A DNA stretch of 18,290 nucleotides from Ferrithrix thermotolerans DSM 19514 (GTDB taxonomy: Bacteria > Actinomycetota > Acidimicrobiia > Acidimicrobiales > Ilumatobacteraceae), in contig CAMAQQ010000007.1 in assembly GCA_945860575.1 (NCBI GenBank), positions 1 through 18,290 on the forward strand, read 5' to 3'. Numbering within the stretch: the stretch's first letter is position 1; each line of letters begins with the position of its first letter. Positions 6,492 through 13,611 of the stretch are shown piece after piece. The position numbers were made by a program, and so were the translations under genes. The notes below the pieces were generated by a model. It was not told the origin of the DNA. It saw only the letters and a list, made by a program, of their open reading frames with translations, and did not search any database.

Positions 6492-7385
6492 ATGAAAATC
6501 ATAATTTCTGGTGCAAGCGGTCTAATCGGTAAACCACTCATTGCGAGCCTTCGCAAACACGGCCACGAGGTCGTGCAACTTGTGCGACGTTCACCGCGAG
6601 CAAACGAAAGTCAATGGAACCCGAGCGCGGGTCAACTTGATGTTGCCGTTCTCGAAGGTTGCGATGCAGTAATTCATTTGTCGGGTGCGGGCATTGGCGA
6701 TCGCCGCTGGACGGCAAAGTACAAACAAGAGCTTGTTGAGAGTCGAACCAAGAGCACTTCTCTGCTGGCTTCAACAATTGCCAACTGCGCGAAAAAACCG
6801 AGTGTGTTTTTGTCTGGTTCTGCAATCGGAATCTACGGCCCCCGCGGCGATGAGAAATTAACCGAACAGTCGAGCAACGGATCAAGTTTCTTGGCGGATA
6901 TTTGCAAGCAATGGGAAGCTGCAGCAAAACCTGCTGTAGATGCCGGGGTTCGAACAGTTTATTTGCGAACCGGAATCGTGCTGACACCGCTTGGTGGCGC
7001 ATTGAAGAAACAGCTTCCGCTTTTCAAACTTGGTCTGGGCGGAAAATTTGGTGACGGACGAGCCTGGCAAAGTTGGATCTCGCTTGACGATGAAATTGCA
7101 GCGATCGAGCATCTACTCACATCCGAAGTCTCAGGTGCAGTAAACCTGACCGCACCGAACCCAGTGACAAACGCAGACTTCACAACATCGTTGGCTCGCG
7201 CTCTCAAACGACTTGCAATTTTACCGATACCGAAGTTCGGACCGAAACTCTTGCTCGGTGGCGAACTCGCCGATGCTCTGTTGTTCACGGGGCAACGAGT
7301 GATGCCAATAGAGTTGCAAAAGTCTGGCTTTGTGTTTAAACATTCGACAATCGATGTTGCACTGCGAGCACTACTCAACAAATGA
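6492..7385 (+). CDS. TIGR01777 family epimerase (SDR39U1-like)
   Basis: This 297-residue atypical short-chain dehydrogenase has the NAD(P)-binding SGASGLIG (6-13) and the family hallmarks in order: IHLSGAGIGDRRWT (61-74), a KYKQELVESRTKST segment, FLSGSAIGIYGPRGD (106-120), SSFLADICKQWEAAA (131-145), the LRTGIVL segment with GGALKKQLPLFKLGLGG, and WQSWISLDDE. A C-terminal DUF1731-type stretch (AILPIPKFG to IDVALRALL) completes it. The physiological substrate of this family is not established. It is often fused or linked to SRPBCC proteins in Actinobacteria, and an SRPBCC gene lies two genes downstream. It overlaps the next gene by 4 bp (ATGA). Confidence 0.92.
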   Translation: MKIIISGASGLIGKPLIASLRKHGHEVVQLVRRSPRANESQWNPSAGQLDVAVLEGCDAVIHLSGAGIGDRRWTAKYKQELVESRTKSTSLLASTIANCAKKPSVFLSGSAIGIYGPRGDEKLTEQSSNGSSFLADICKQWEAAAKPAVDAGVRTVYLRTGIVLTPLGGALKKQLPLFKLGLGGKFGDGRAWQSWISLDDEIAAIEHLLTSEVSGAVNLTAPNPVTNADFTTSLARALKRLAILPIPKFGPKLLLGGELADALLFTGQRVMPIELQKSGFVFKHSTIDVALRALLNK

Positions 7386-8620
7386 ACCAACTGCCTGCTC
7401 GCGTTGACGCGGTTGTCGTCGGCGCTGGCTTGGCAGGTTTGGCGGCCGCGCGGCAAATCAAAAGTCGAGGCAGATCTGTAATCGTTGTCGAAGCACAAGA
7501 CGGCGTCGGCGGTCGTGTGCGCACCGACAAAGTCGACGGTTTTTTGCTGGATCGCGGATTTCAAGTGTTGCTGACCGCGTATCCCGAGTTAAAAACTCAA
7601 ATTGACATGAGCGCACTTGACCTGAAGATGTTCAGTTCAGGCGCACTCGTGATGCGCGACGGCAAACCATCGGTTGTTACCGACCCGTTTCGTGAACCCA
7701 AAAGAGCCGTTGCAACAGTTTTTGCACCGATCGGTTCACTATCCGACAAATTGCGTGTCGCTGCGTTGCGTTGGCGTGTGATGCATCGTGATGAAGACAA
7801 AATTTTAGATGGTGCGGATATTTCAACCGTTGTTGCATTGCGCGGTCTCGGCTTTTCGACAAAGATGATTGACCGCTTCTTTCGGCCATTGTTCGGTGGC
7901 ATTCAACTTGACCCCGAGTTGCGCACCTCGCGCAGAATGTTCGAAATTATTTTCAAGTATCTAAGCGAAGGGCAAAGTGCGTTGCCTGCAAATGGCATGT
8001 GCGCGATTCCTGAGCAGATGGCCAAACACTTGGGCGCTGAAAACATATTTCTTAATACGCGAGCAACAAATATCGAGCCAGGGTTCGTATCAACGGCAAA
8101 TGCGCGCATCGAAACCAAAGCGATCGTCGTGGCGACTGATCAGCCGAGCGCTAGCGAACTTTTGCGAACTAGCGAAATTAAGTCACGAGTCGCGGGATGC
8201 GTTTATTATTCTGCCGACACACCGCCGACGCACGAGAAATTCGTCGTTCTTGATGGCACGGGCCAGGGACCGGTGTTGAACGCAGCAGTATTGAGCAATA
8301 TCGCGCCAAGTTATGCACCACCGGGCAAGCACCTGATAGTTGCTGCGTTGCCTGGCATCATCAATGGCGATCTTGAAGCGATCTCGCGTGATCAATTGCG
8401 CACTTGGTGGGGGCCACAAGTCGACGGCTGGATCCACATAAAGACATACCGCATTACTCATGCGGGGCCTGACCAACTGCCACCGTTTAATCCGAAACAA
8501 AACGTGTCGCTTGGCAACGGCATGTTTGTTTGCGGCGATCATCGCGACACAGGGTCGATTCAAGGCGCGCTCTACTCAGGTCGACGCTGTGGCGAAGCAG
8601 TGCTCACATCACTCGCCTAA
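7382..8620 (+). CDS. FAD-dependent oxidoreductase, amine oxidase/phytoene desaturase-like
   Basis: This 412-residue flavoprotein has an N-terminal Rossmann motif VVVGAGLAGLAAA (11-23), the FAD-ribose acidic residue Glu37 (VVEAQ), GGRVRT (43-48), and a closing FAD motif GMFVCGDHRDTGSIQGALYSG near the C-terminus. Together these define the amine oxidase/protoporphyrinogen oxidase/phytoene desaturase superfamily. The middle part (FRPLFGGIQLDPELRTSRR, then LPANGMCAIPEQMAK) matches short bacterial members without an assigned substrate. The start ATG overlaps the preceding stop, so it is translationally coupled to the epimerase. Substrate unknown; carotenoid, sterol-like or quinone chemistry are guesses. 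Confidence 0.88.
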   Translation: MNQLPARVDAVVVGAGLAGLAAARQIKSRGRSVIVVEAQDGVGGRVRTDKVDGFLLDRGFQVLLTAYPELKTQIDMSALDLKMFSSGALVMRDGKPSVVTDPFREPKRAVATVFAPIGSLSDKLRVAALRWRVMHRDEDKILDGADISTVVALRGLGFSTKMIDRFFRPLFGGIQLDPELRTSRRMFEIIFKYLSEGQSALPANGMCAIPEQMAKHLGAENIFLNTRATNIEPGFVSTANARIETKAIVVATDQPSASELLRTSEIKSRVAGCVYYSADTPPTHEKFVVLDGTGQGPVLNAAVLSNIAPSYAPPGKHLIVAALPGIINGDLEAISRDQLRTWWGPQVDGWIHIKTYRITHAGPDQLPPFNPKQNVSLGNGMFVCGDHRDTGSIQGALYSGRRCGEAVLTSLA

Positions 8621-8630
8621 CATCAAACCC

Positions 8631-9101
8631 ATGACGACACCAGACACGAACGCCCACGACAAGAAAAACAAGATTGTTTCTGTGAGCAAGTTGGTCTCGG
8701 CCAGCCCCGAACAAATTTTTGAACTTCTCGCAAATCCAGAAATGCACGCTGTGATCGATGGTTCGGGTTCGGTGATCGCACCAAAGTCTTCGGCACCGCA
8801 GCGACTCTCGTTGAACGCAACTTTTGGAATGAGCATGAAAAAAGGAGCGCCATACAAAATTACAAACACTGTTGTCGAGTTTGTTGAAGGTAAGCAGATC
8901 GCATGGCGCCACTTTGGAGGGCATGTTTGGCGCTACATCCTCGAATCGACGCAAGGCGGCACGATGGTGACTGAACAGTTTTCATACGGCACATCAAAGT
9001 CGCCCTTAATGCTTAAGTTGGCAGGCTATGTTCGCAAAAATGAGCTCGCAATTCGCAAAACGCTCGATAATTTGGCTAAATACTTCGCCGATAAAAAATA
9101 G
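8631..9101 (+). CDS. SRPBCC family protein (START-like polyketide cyclase/dehydrase fold)
   Basis: This 156-residue protein carries the START-like helix-grip pattern: VSVSKLVSASPEQIFELLANPEMHAVIDGSG at the N-terminus, GMSMKKGAPYKITNTVVEFVEGKQIAWRH in the middle, and a long C-terminal helix KNELAIRKTLDNLAKYF. Proteins of this fold bind hydrophobic ligands; this one has no recognisable catalytic residues that would assign a reaction. The ATG at 8631 lies 10 bp after the preceding stop and directly before the conserved region; a longer open frame to 8460 overlaps the FAD gene and is not family-like. It is clustered with the TIGR01777 epimerase and the FAD enzyme, suggesting a shared pathway. Confidence 0.85.
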   Translation: MTTPDTNAHDKKNKIVSVSKLVSASPEQIFELLANPEMHAVIDGSGSVIAPKSSAPQRLSLNATFGMSMKKGAPYKITNTVVEFVEGKQIAWRHFGGHVWRYILESTQGGTMVTEQFSYGTSKSPLMLKLAGYVRKNELAIRKTLDNLAKYFADKK

Positions 9102-9110
9102 GTTGGGTTC

Positions 9111-10265
9111 GTGAAGTTGCCTCAAGGTTTTAGTGCCTACGTCGCCAATATCGGCATTAAAGACAACTCACAAGATCTGACGCTTGTTGTTGCCGAAAGT
9201 GTTTGCGCCGCAGCCGGGGTGTTTACTCAAAGCCGCTTTGCTGGACCAAGTGTCGTTGTCAGTCGTGAAAATATCGCCGACAATGCGGCGCGAGCAGTTG
9301 TTGTGATTTCAAAGAACGCCAATGTCGCCACTGGCACCGAAGGCATGAACAACGCGCGTGAGGTTGCAACAACCGTCGCCGCGAAAATTGGTTGCAGTGA
9401 ACACGATGTGTTGATTGCGTCAACTGGCGTAATTGGTCGGCAGTATCCAATGCAAAATGTACGTAATGGTTTAGCGGCGATGCCAAGCAGATTCGAAAAC
9501 ACTTCGGTTGAAGATGTTGCCCGTGGCATCATGACGACTGACACGGTGCATAAAACGGCTGAAGCAAATGTCGCTGGCTCAAAGGCACGCGTTGTTGGTG
9601 TGGCTAAAGGCGTCGGCATGATCGAACCCAATATGGCGACGCTGATCACGATGATGTTTACTGATGCCAAAATCGACAAAGCATCGCTCGACCAGATTTT
9701 TCGCCGCGTGATTGACAAAACTTTCAACTGCGTTTCTGTCGACACAGACACTTCGACAAGTGATACGGCGATTATCTTGGCCAGTGGCAAGGCCGGTGCA
9801 GTTGATGGCAGATCATTTGAGGCTGCGCTTTACGAGGTTGCGTTATCGCTGACGAAGCAAGTTGCACGTGATGGTGAAGGTGCCGAAAAATTGATCGAGG
9901 TTTGTGTTGATGGCGCGCACGATGTGCGCCAAGCCAAACTTGTGGCAAAATCAATAGTCAATTCGCCTCTAGTCAAAACAGCCGTGCATGGCGCAGACCC
10001 GAATTGGGGTCGAGTCGCAATGGCTGTCGGTAAATGCAGCGACGAACACGACATTGACGAATCGCAAGTTGTAATTCGTTTCGGCACCCAGGAGGTCTAC
10101 CCGACTTTTGTTGACGCCAAAGGTCTTGATGCACTCAGCAAATATATGCGTAGCGATACCGTGCGAATTCATGTCACGCTCAACACGGGCAACGCCGATT
10201 GCACCGTGTGGGGCTGCGATCTAACCGACGGCTACATTCGCATCAACGCCGACTACACGACATGA
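9111..10265 (+). CDS. argJ: ArgJ family ornithine/glutamate N-acetyltransferase
   Basis: ArgJ transfers acetyl from N-acetylornithine to glutamate (and may use acetyl-CoA) in arginine synthesis. The 384-residue length is normal. Self-cleavage between Ala176 and Thr177 in KGVGMIEPNMATLI would give alpha and beta chains, with Thr177 as nucleophile. STGVIG (oxyanion-hole region), DPNWGRVAMAVG and the C-terminal CDLTDGYIRINADYTT are also intact. The start is GTG 9 bp after the preceding stop; family similarity begins at once (LPQGFSAYVANIGIK). Two things are odd. The usual NSGNANACTG segment reads ISKNANVATG (66-75), and no argC, argB or argD flanks it. It may be the only ArgJ of the organism, or a paralogue of the clavulanate-type ornithine acetyltransferase kind; I favour ordinary ArgJ. 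Confidence 0.9.
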   Translation: MKLPQGFSAYVANIGIKDNSQDLTLVVAESVCAAAGVFTQSRFAGPSVVVSRENIADNAARAVVVISKNANVATGTEGMNNAREVATTVAAKIGCSEHDVLIASTGVIGRQYPMQNVRNGLAAMPSRFENTSVEDVARGIMTTDTVHKTAEANVAGSKARVVGVAKGVGMIEPNMATLITMMFTDAKIDKASLDQIFRRVIDKTFNCVSVDTDTSTSDTAIILASGKAGAVDGRSFEAALYEVALSLTKQVARDGEGAEKLIEVCVDGAHDVRQAKLVAKSIVNSPLVKTAVHGADPNWGRVAMAVGKCSDEHDIDESQVVIRFGTQEVYPTFVDAKGLDALSKYMRSDTVRIHVTLNTGNADCTVWGCDLTDGYIRINADYTT

Positions 10266-11368
10266 GCAGCCATATTTCACAGTCAACAAAGTCTCAATTT
10301 CGAGAGGCCACGAACTTGCTTCGAGGTGTCTGTGCGTTTGCGATCTTGGTTTGGCACTATCAACACTTTTTTTATATCGGGACAAGTGGGACCGATTTCA
10401 ATAGACCTAGTCAGCCTTTTTATTTTCTGTTTTCATCATTTTATGAAAGTGGCTATCTCGCGGTTCAAATTTTTTGGTGTATTTCTGGCCTAATAATGGC
10501 TCATTCGTACATCAATCGAAAAAATACAAATGCTAAAGAATTCGCCGTAGCTAGGTTCGCACGACTCTATCCAATTCATATTTTAACCTTGTTGATAGTC
10601 GCGGTCCTTCAACAGATTAGTTTCCGAACACTTAATACATTTCAAATTTATGGGTCTAACGATCTATTTCACTTTCTATTAAATCTACTTTTCGTGCAAA
10701 GTTGGGGATTCGAAAGAGGATATTCGTTCAATGCTCCAACTTGGTCGGTCTCAATAGAAATAATTATTTACATATTATTTTTCACTGTCATATCACTTTT
10801 GCAACGATTTAGAGTGTGGGTGCCGATAGCGATTTTGATTATCTACAAATTAACCGTGAACGTCGAATTTATTTCGCAATTTCGCAATTGTTTGGTGTAT
10901 TTCTTCTTTGGAGTGATGATCTATTTCGTTGCTAAATACATAAGTCAAAGCGTTTTGCGAACACCAACTTTTTTGATTTTAAGTTTTGAGATTGCTGCAT
11001 ATTTTGCTGCACGATATTTTGATCTGATAAATTTTAATGCTGGAAGTAACGGCTACATTTGGAGTACTGCGTTTCTGGTGTTTGTAGTTGCGCAAATTGA
11101 TCATTCGAAATTTGCACGACTGTTCGTTAAAACACGAATTATTGGAGATCTTTCGTACAGCGTTTTTCTGTGGCATATTCCGATCCAGATATTGATCAAA
11201 TTGGTTCAAGCCAAGTATTCAAGTGCAAACTCAATCGTGTACGACAAGTTATTTTTTATTTTCTACATCGCGCTAACTTATTTCGTTGGCTATCTCTCGT
11301 ATCAATTTTTTGAACAACCTGCGCAACGAATTATTCGAAAGCGATTTGCACACAATTCGACTATTTAG
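10262..11368 (+). CDS. Acyltransferase 3 family membrane protein (OafA/NodX-like)
   Basis: This 368-residue integral membrane protein has about ten hydrophobic helices. It carries the AT3 signatures: Arg21-X10-His32 in the first helix (LLRGVCAFAILVWHYQHF), FWCISGLIMAHSY, RFARLYPIHIL, the NAPTWSVSIEIIIY motif, DLSYSVFLWHIPIQIL and a late FFEQPAQ. Members O-acetylate or otherwise acylate surface sugars such as exopolysaccharide or O-antigen; no SGNH domain is attached. The ATG overlaps the argJ stop (ATGA). The gene is clearly richer in A+T than its neighbours: two sampled 60-nt lines (10621 and 10921) are 28% and 32% GC, against 53% for a line in argJ. That suggests acquisition from elsewhere despite the tight junction. 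It ends directly against the convergent gene. Confidence 0.9.
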   Translation: MSSHISQSTKSQFREATNLLRGVCAFAILVWHYQHFFYIGTSGTDFNRPSQPFYFLFSSFYESGYLAVQIFWCISGLIMAHSYINRKNTNAKEFAVARFARLYPIHILTLLIVAVLQQISFRTLNTFQIYGSNDLFHFLLNLLFVQSWGFERGYSFNAPTWSVSIEIIIYILFFTVISLLQRFRVWVPIAILIIYKLTVNVEFISQFRNCLVYFFFGVMIYFVAKYISQSVLRTPTFLILSFEIAAYFAARYFDLINFNAGSNGYIWSTAFLVFVVAQIDHSKFARLFVKTRIIGDLSYSVFLWHIPIQILIKLVQAKYSSANSIVYDKLFFIFYIALTYFVGYLSYQFFEQPAQRIIRKRFAHNSTI

Positions 11369-12277
11369 TTAGCAGAACTGGTTGATCCAGTTCAAAATGT
11401 TGGGGCGATACTTGAGAACTGATTTGTATTGCGCAACATCGTCTGGCAAACGTTCGAGCATCGTGCGAATGTCTTGTGCGATTTTTTTGCTGCGCGAGAG
11501 ATATTCGGGCAGTGGCTGTTGATATCCGCGAATTGTGAAGAGAATGCCATTTGTTGTGGGAAGTCGGCGCAAAGTTTGACGCTCCATGCGTATCCATAAT
11601 TCGTCTGGGGTTTTAACCAACTGCGCAGGCGGTATTTGTGGCTGAAACAATGCTGGATGATCTTGAATAATCCAGTTTGATCGCCACACTGGTTTTTCAA
11701 CCGTCAGGCGTTGAAAATATGTGTCGACAGCGTGACCAACATGCTCGGCATATTTGGCGACCGGCGCGTGAACTTCGAGCATGTTCTGACCCATTTTTTC
11801 TGCCAACAACCAACGACTTGGGCAACAAACAACTGCGGCGTTCAACAACAGTTGCTCGACGCCGTCTTGCGATTTGACTGGTTGCAACACGGCAAGATCA
11901 TCGGCGACAAGCAAACTTGCTTCGGCCAGCGCATCAATACCGGTACCCGATAATTCAACGCCAGCCCACTGACTAACCAGCATCGCCGCTTCTTGGGCGA
12001 CATCTTCGCCGCCCGGCTGCAATCCCACGACTTCGGTGCGACGCGTTGACAAAAGTTTTTTCTTTAACTGAATCGTAATTTCAGATTCGGCATCACGCGG
12101 CAACCAGTTTGCAATCTCAACAGGGAATGTGCCGAGGCGATGACGAAAATTATCGCCGATGACTTGTGGCAAAATCTGCTCGGGTATCGGCATAGCCGAA
12201 AATGACAGCGCTTCAGCCGGTGGTGTCTCGTCGAAAGGCGTAAACGGATGGCGGTGTAAGACGTGGATGCCAGCCAC
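11369..12277 (-). CDS. DUF3445 protein, haem-dependent oxidative N-demethylase-like
   Basis: This 302-residue protein matches the DUF3445 (HODM) pattern: FRHRLGTFP (45-52 region), AAVVCCPSRWLLAEKMGQ (148-164), EVHAPVAKY (168-176), VWRSNWII (197-204) and the hallmark MERQTLRRLPTTNGILFTIR (231-250). The characterised member is a haem-dependent oxygenase that demethylates dimethylamine; whether this protein uses that substrate is not known. The start is a GTG (12277-12275), 16 bp after the end of the SDR gene, so the two are probably co-transcribed. The stop TAA begins immediately next to the TAG of the convergent acyltransferase gene. Confidence 0.87.
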   Translation of the reverse strand: MAGIHVLHRHPFTPFDETPPAEALSFSAMPIPEQILPQVIGDNFRHRLGTFPVEIANWLPRDAESEITIQLKKKLLSTRRTEVVGLQPGGEDVAQEAAMLVSQWAGVELSGTGIDALAEASLLVADDLAVLQPVKSQDGVEQLLLNAAVVCCPSRWLLAEKMGQNMLEVHAPVAKYAEHVGHAVDTYFQRLTVEKPVWRSNWIIQDHPALFQPQIPPAQLVKTPDELWIRMERQTLRRLPTTNGILFTIRGYQQPLPEYLSRSKKIAQDIRTMLERLPDDVAQYKSVLKYRPNILNWINQFC

Positions 12278-12293
12278 GCGAATTATCGATTCG

Positions 12294-13070
12294 TCACTTA
12301 GGCGTCATGCGTATGCCGCCGTCAACGCGAATTGACTCGGCATTCATATAACTATTCGTGATGCACTCGACGACCATTGACGCGAGTTCTTCTGGTGCGC
12401 CAAGTCGATGAGGAAACAACACACCCTTTTCAAGGTTTGCCTTGAAGTTCTCGCTCGCTTCGCCCTGCCCATATATAGGTGTGTCGATCAAGCCTGGTGC
12501 AACCGTATTGACGCGGATACCGATTGCCGAAAGATCGCGGGCGATCGGCAAAGTCATGCCGACTACTCCGCCCTTTGAAGCCGAATATGAAGCCTGACCA
12601 ATTTGCCCGTCGTAAGCTGCAACCGATGCAATGTTGACGATCGCGCCCCGCTCGCCATGCTCGAGCGGTTCAGTGGTGCTCATTGCGGTGCCAACGATGC
12701 GAATGCAGTCGAATGAACCGACCAAGTTAATTGCGATTACTTTTTTGAACGCGTCGAGATTCGCAGCTGAATCGTATGAACCATCTTTGCCAACGGTGCG
12801 TTGCGCCCAACCGATGCCGGCCGAATTTACGAGCACACGAACTGGACCCATCGACTTTGCCATCTCAGTGGCATTGATGATGTCTTGCGTGTTGGTGACG
12901 TCGACTTTGCAATATGCACCACCAATTTCTTTGGCGAGTGCATTACCTTTTTCTTCTTGCACATCTGCCACAACAACTTTCGCTCCGCGAGCGGCCAACA
13001 TGCGTGACACTGCCGCTCCGATTCCTGATGCTCCACCTGTAACTATCGCGCTTACGTCTTTAATGTCCAT
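12294..13070 (-). CDS. SDR family dehydrogenase (3-hydroxyacyl-CoA dehydrogenase/HSD10-like)
   Basis: This classical short-chain dehydrogenase of 258 residues has TGGASGIG (11-18) for cofactor binding, Asp36 at the end of strand 2 (favouring NAD), NSAG (82-85), catalytic Ser149, and Tyr162/Lys166 in YSASK. It ends in the usual VDGGIRM. The long segment between 88 and 112 and the IVNIASVAAYDGQIGQASY stretch resemble 3-hydroxyacyl-CoA dehydrogenase type 2 (HSD17B10-like) enzymes of fatty acid or branched-chain amino acid breakdown. The exact substrate is not deducible. The DUF3445 gene follows after 16 bp. A 78-bp gap separates it from the rnhA stop, so it may have its own promoter. Confidence 0.93.
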   Translation of the reverse strand: MDIKDVSAIVTGGASGIGAAVSRMLAARGAKVVVADVQEEKGNALAKEIGGAYCKVDVTNTQDIINATEMAKSMGPVRVLVNSAGIGWAQRTVGKDGSYDSAANLDAFKKVIAINLVGSFDCIRIVGTAMSTTEPLEHGERGAIVNIASVAAYDGQIGQASYSASKGGVVGMTLPIARDLSAIGIRVNTVAPGLIDTPIYGQGEASENFKANLEKGVLFPHRLGAPEELASMVVECITNSYMNAESIRVDGGIRMTPK

Positions 13071-13148
13071 GGATGCAGACTACGCAAGTAGCGCAAGCGC
13101 GAGCAACTTGGATGCGCGCTAATTTACGCTGGCTTGCGTCAGCCCGAG
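13071..13148. other. Short intergenic region between rnhA and the SDR gene
   Basis: This 78-bp gap lies downstream of rnhA and upstream of the SDR gene, both on the minus strand. It is rich in GCGC-type words, including the palindrome GCGCAAGCGC at 13091-13100 and a weak ACGC/GCGT hairpin at 13126-13139. No T-run follows, so I do not call a terminator, and no clear promoter boxes are visible. Confidence 0.3.
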
Positions 13149-13586
13149 TCAACTAGTTCTGAGCGAAGCGGCAACTGCAAGTTGATCAACTAGTTCGTTC
13201 ATCGGTTCACCATTGTGCGCCTTGACCCATGCGAAAGACACATCTTCGCGACTGTTGACTAATTCGATTAGCGGCTCCCATAGGTCGCGATTGGCGACTG
13301 GTTGTCGCTGCGAGTTTTTCCATCCACGGCGTTGCCATCCCATCCACCACTTGTCGCGAAAACAATGCACGACATATGTACTGTCGGAAACTATTTCAAT
13401 TGGCTCACGAAAATCGCTGTATGTGCGCAGAGCGTTGATCACCGCGAGCAACTCCATCCGCTGATTGGTAGTTTTTGGTTCACTGCCAAAACCGCATGGC
13501 TCGCCAGTTGGCGAAACAGCCCATGCCCAACCGCCGGGGCCAGGATTGCCAGAGCACGCACCATCTGTGTAGATAACTATTGCCAT
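13149..13586 (-). CDS. rnhA: Ribonuclease HI
   Basis: This enzyme degrades the RNA strand of RNA-DNA hybrids. The 145 residues contain the full catalytic set: Asp8 in YTDGACSGNPGPGGW, Glu45 in NQRMELLAV, Asp68 in SDSTYVV and Asp134 in NELVDQLA, plus His124 in the flexible loop (WVKAHNGEPMNE, where WVKGHSGHPGNE is commoner). A WWMGWQRRGWKNSQRQPVAN segment is the basic handle region. It begins at ATG 13586, only 25 bp from the divergent aceE start. The SDR and DUF3445 genes follow downstream. Confidence 0.96.
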   Translation of the reverse strand: MAIVIYTDGACSGNPGPGGWAWAVSPTGEPCGFGSEPKTTNQRMELLAVINALRTYSDFREPIEIVSDSTYVVHCFRDKWWMGWQRRGWKNSQRQPVANRDLWEPLIELVNSREDVSFAWVKAHNGEPMNELVDQLAVAASLRTS

Positions 13587-13611
13587 TAGTTAATACTTAC
13601 GCAAATTCTCG

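Noticed and set aside
10262..11368. Mobile element carrying the AT-rich gene
   Set aside because: No terminal repeats, target duplication, integrase or transposase are visible at either side.
13071..13148. Terminator after rnhA
   Set aside because: Only a 4-bp ACGC/GCGT stem is present and no T-run follows on the minus strand.
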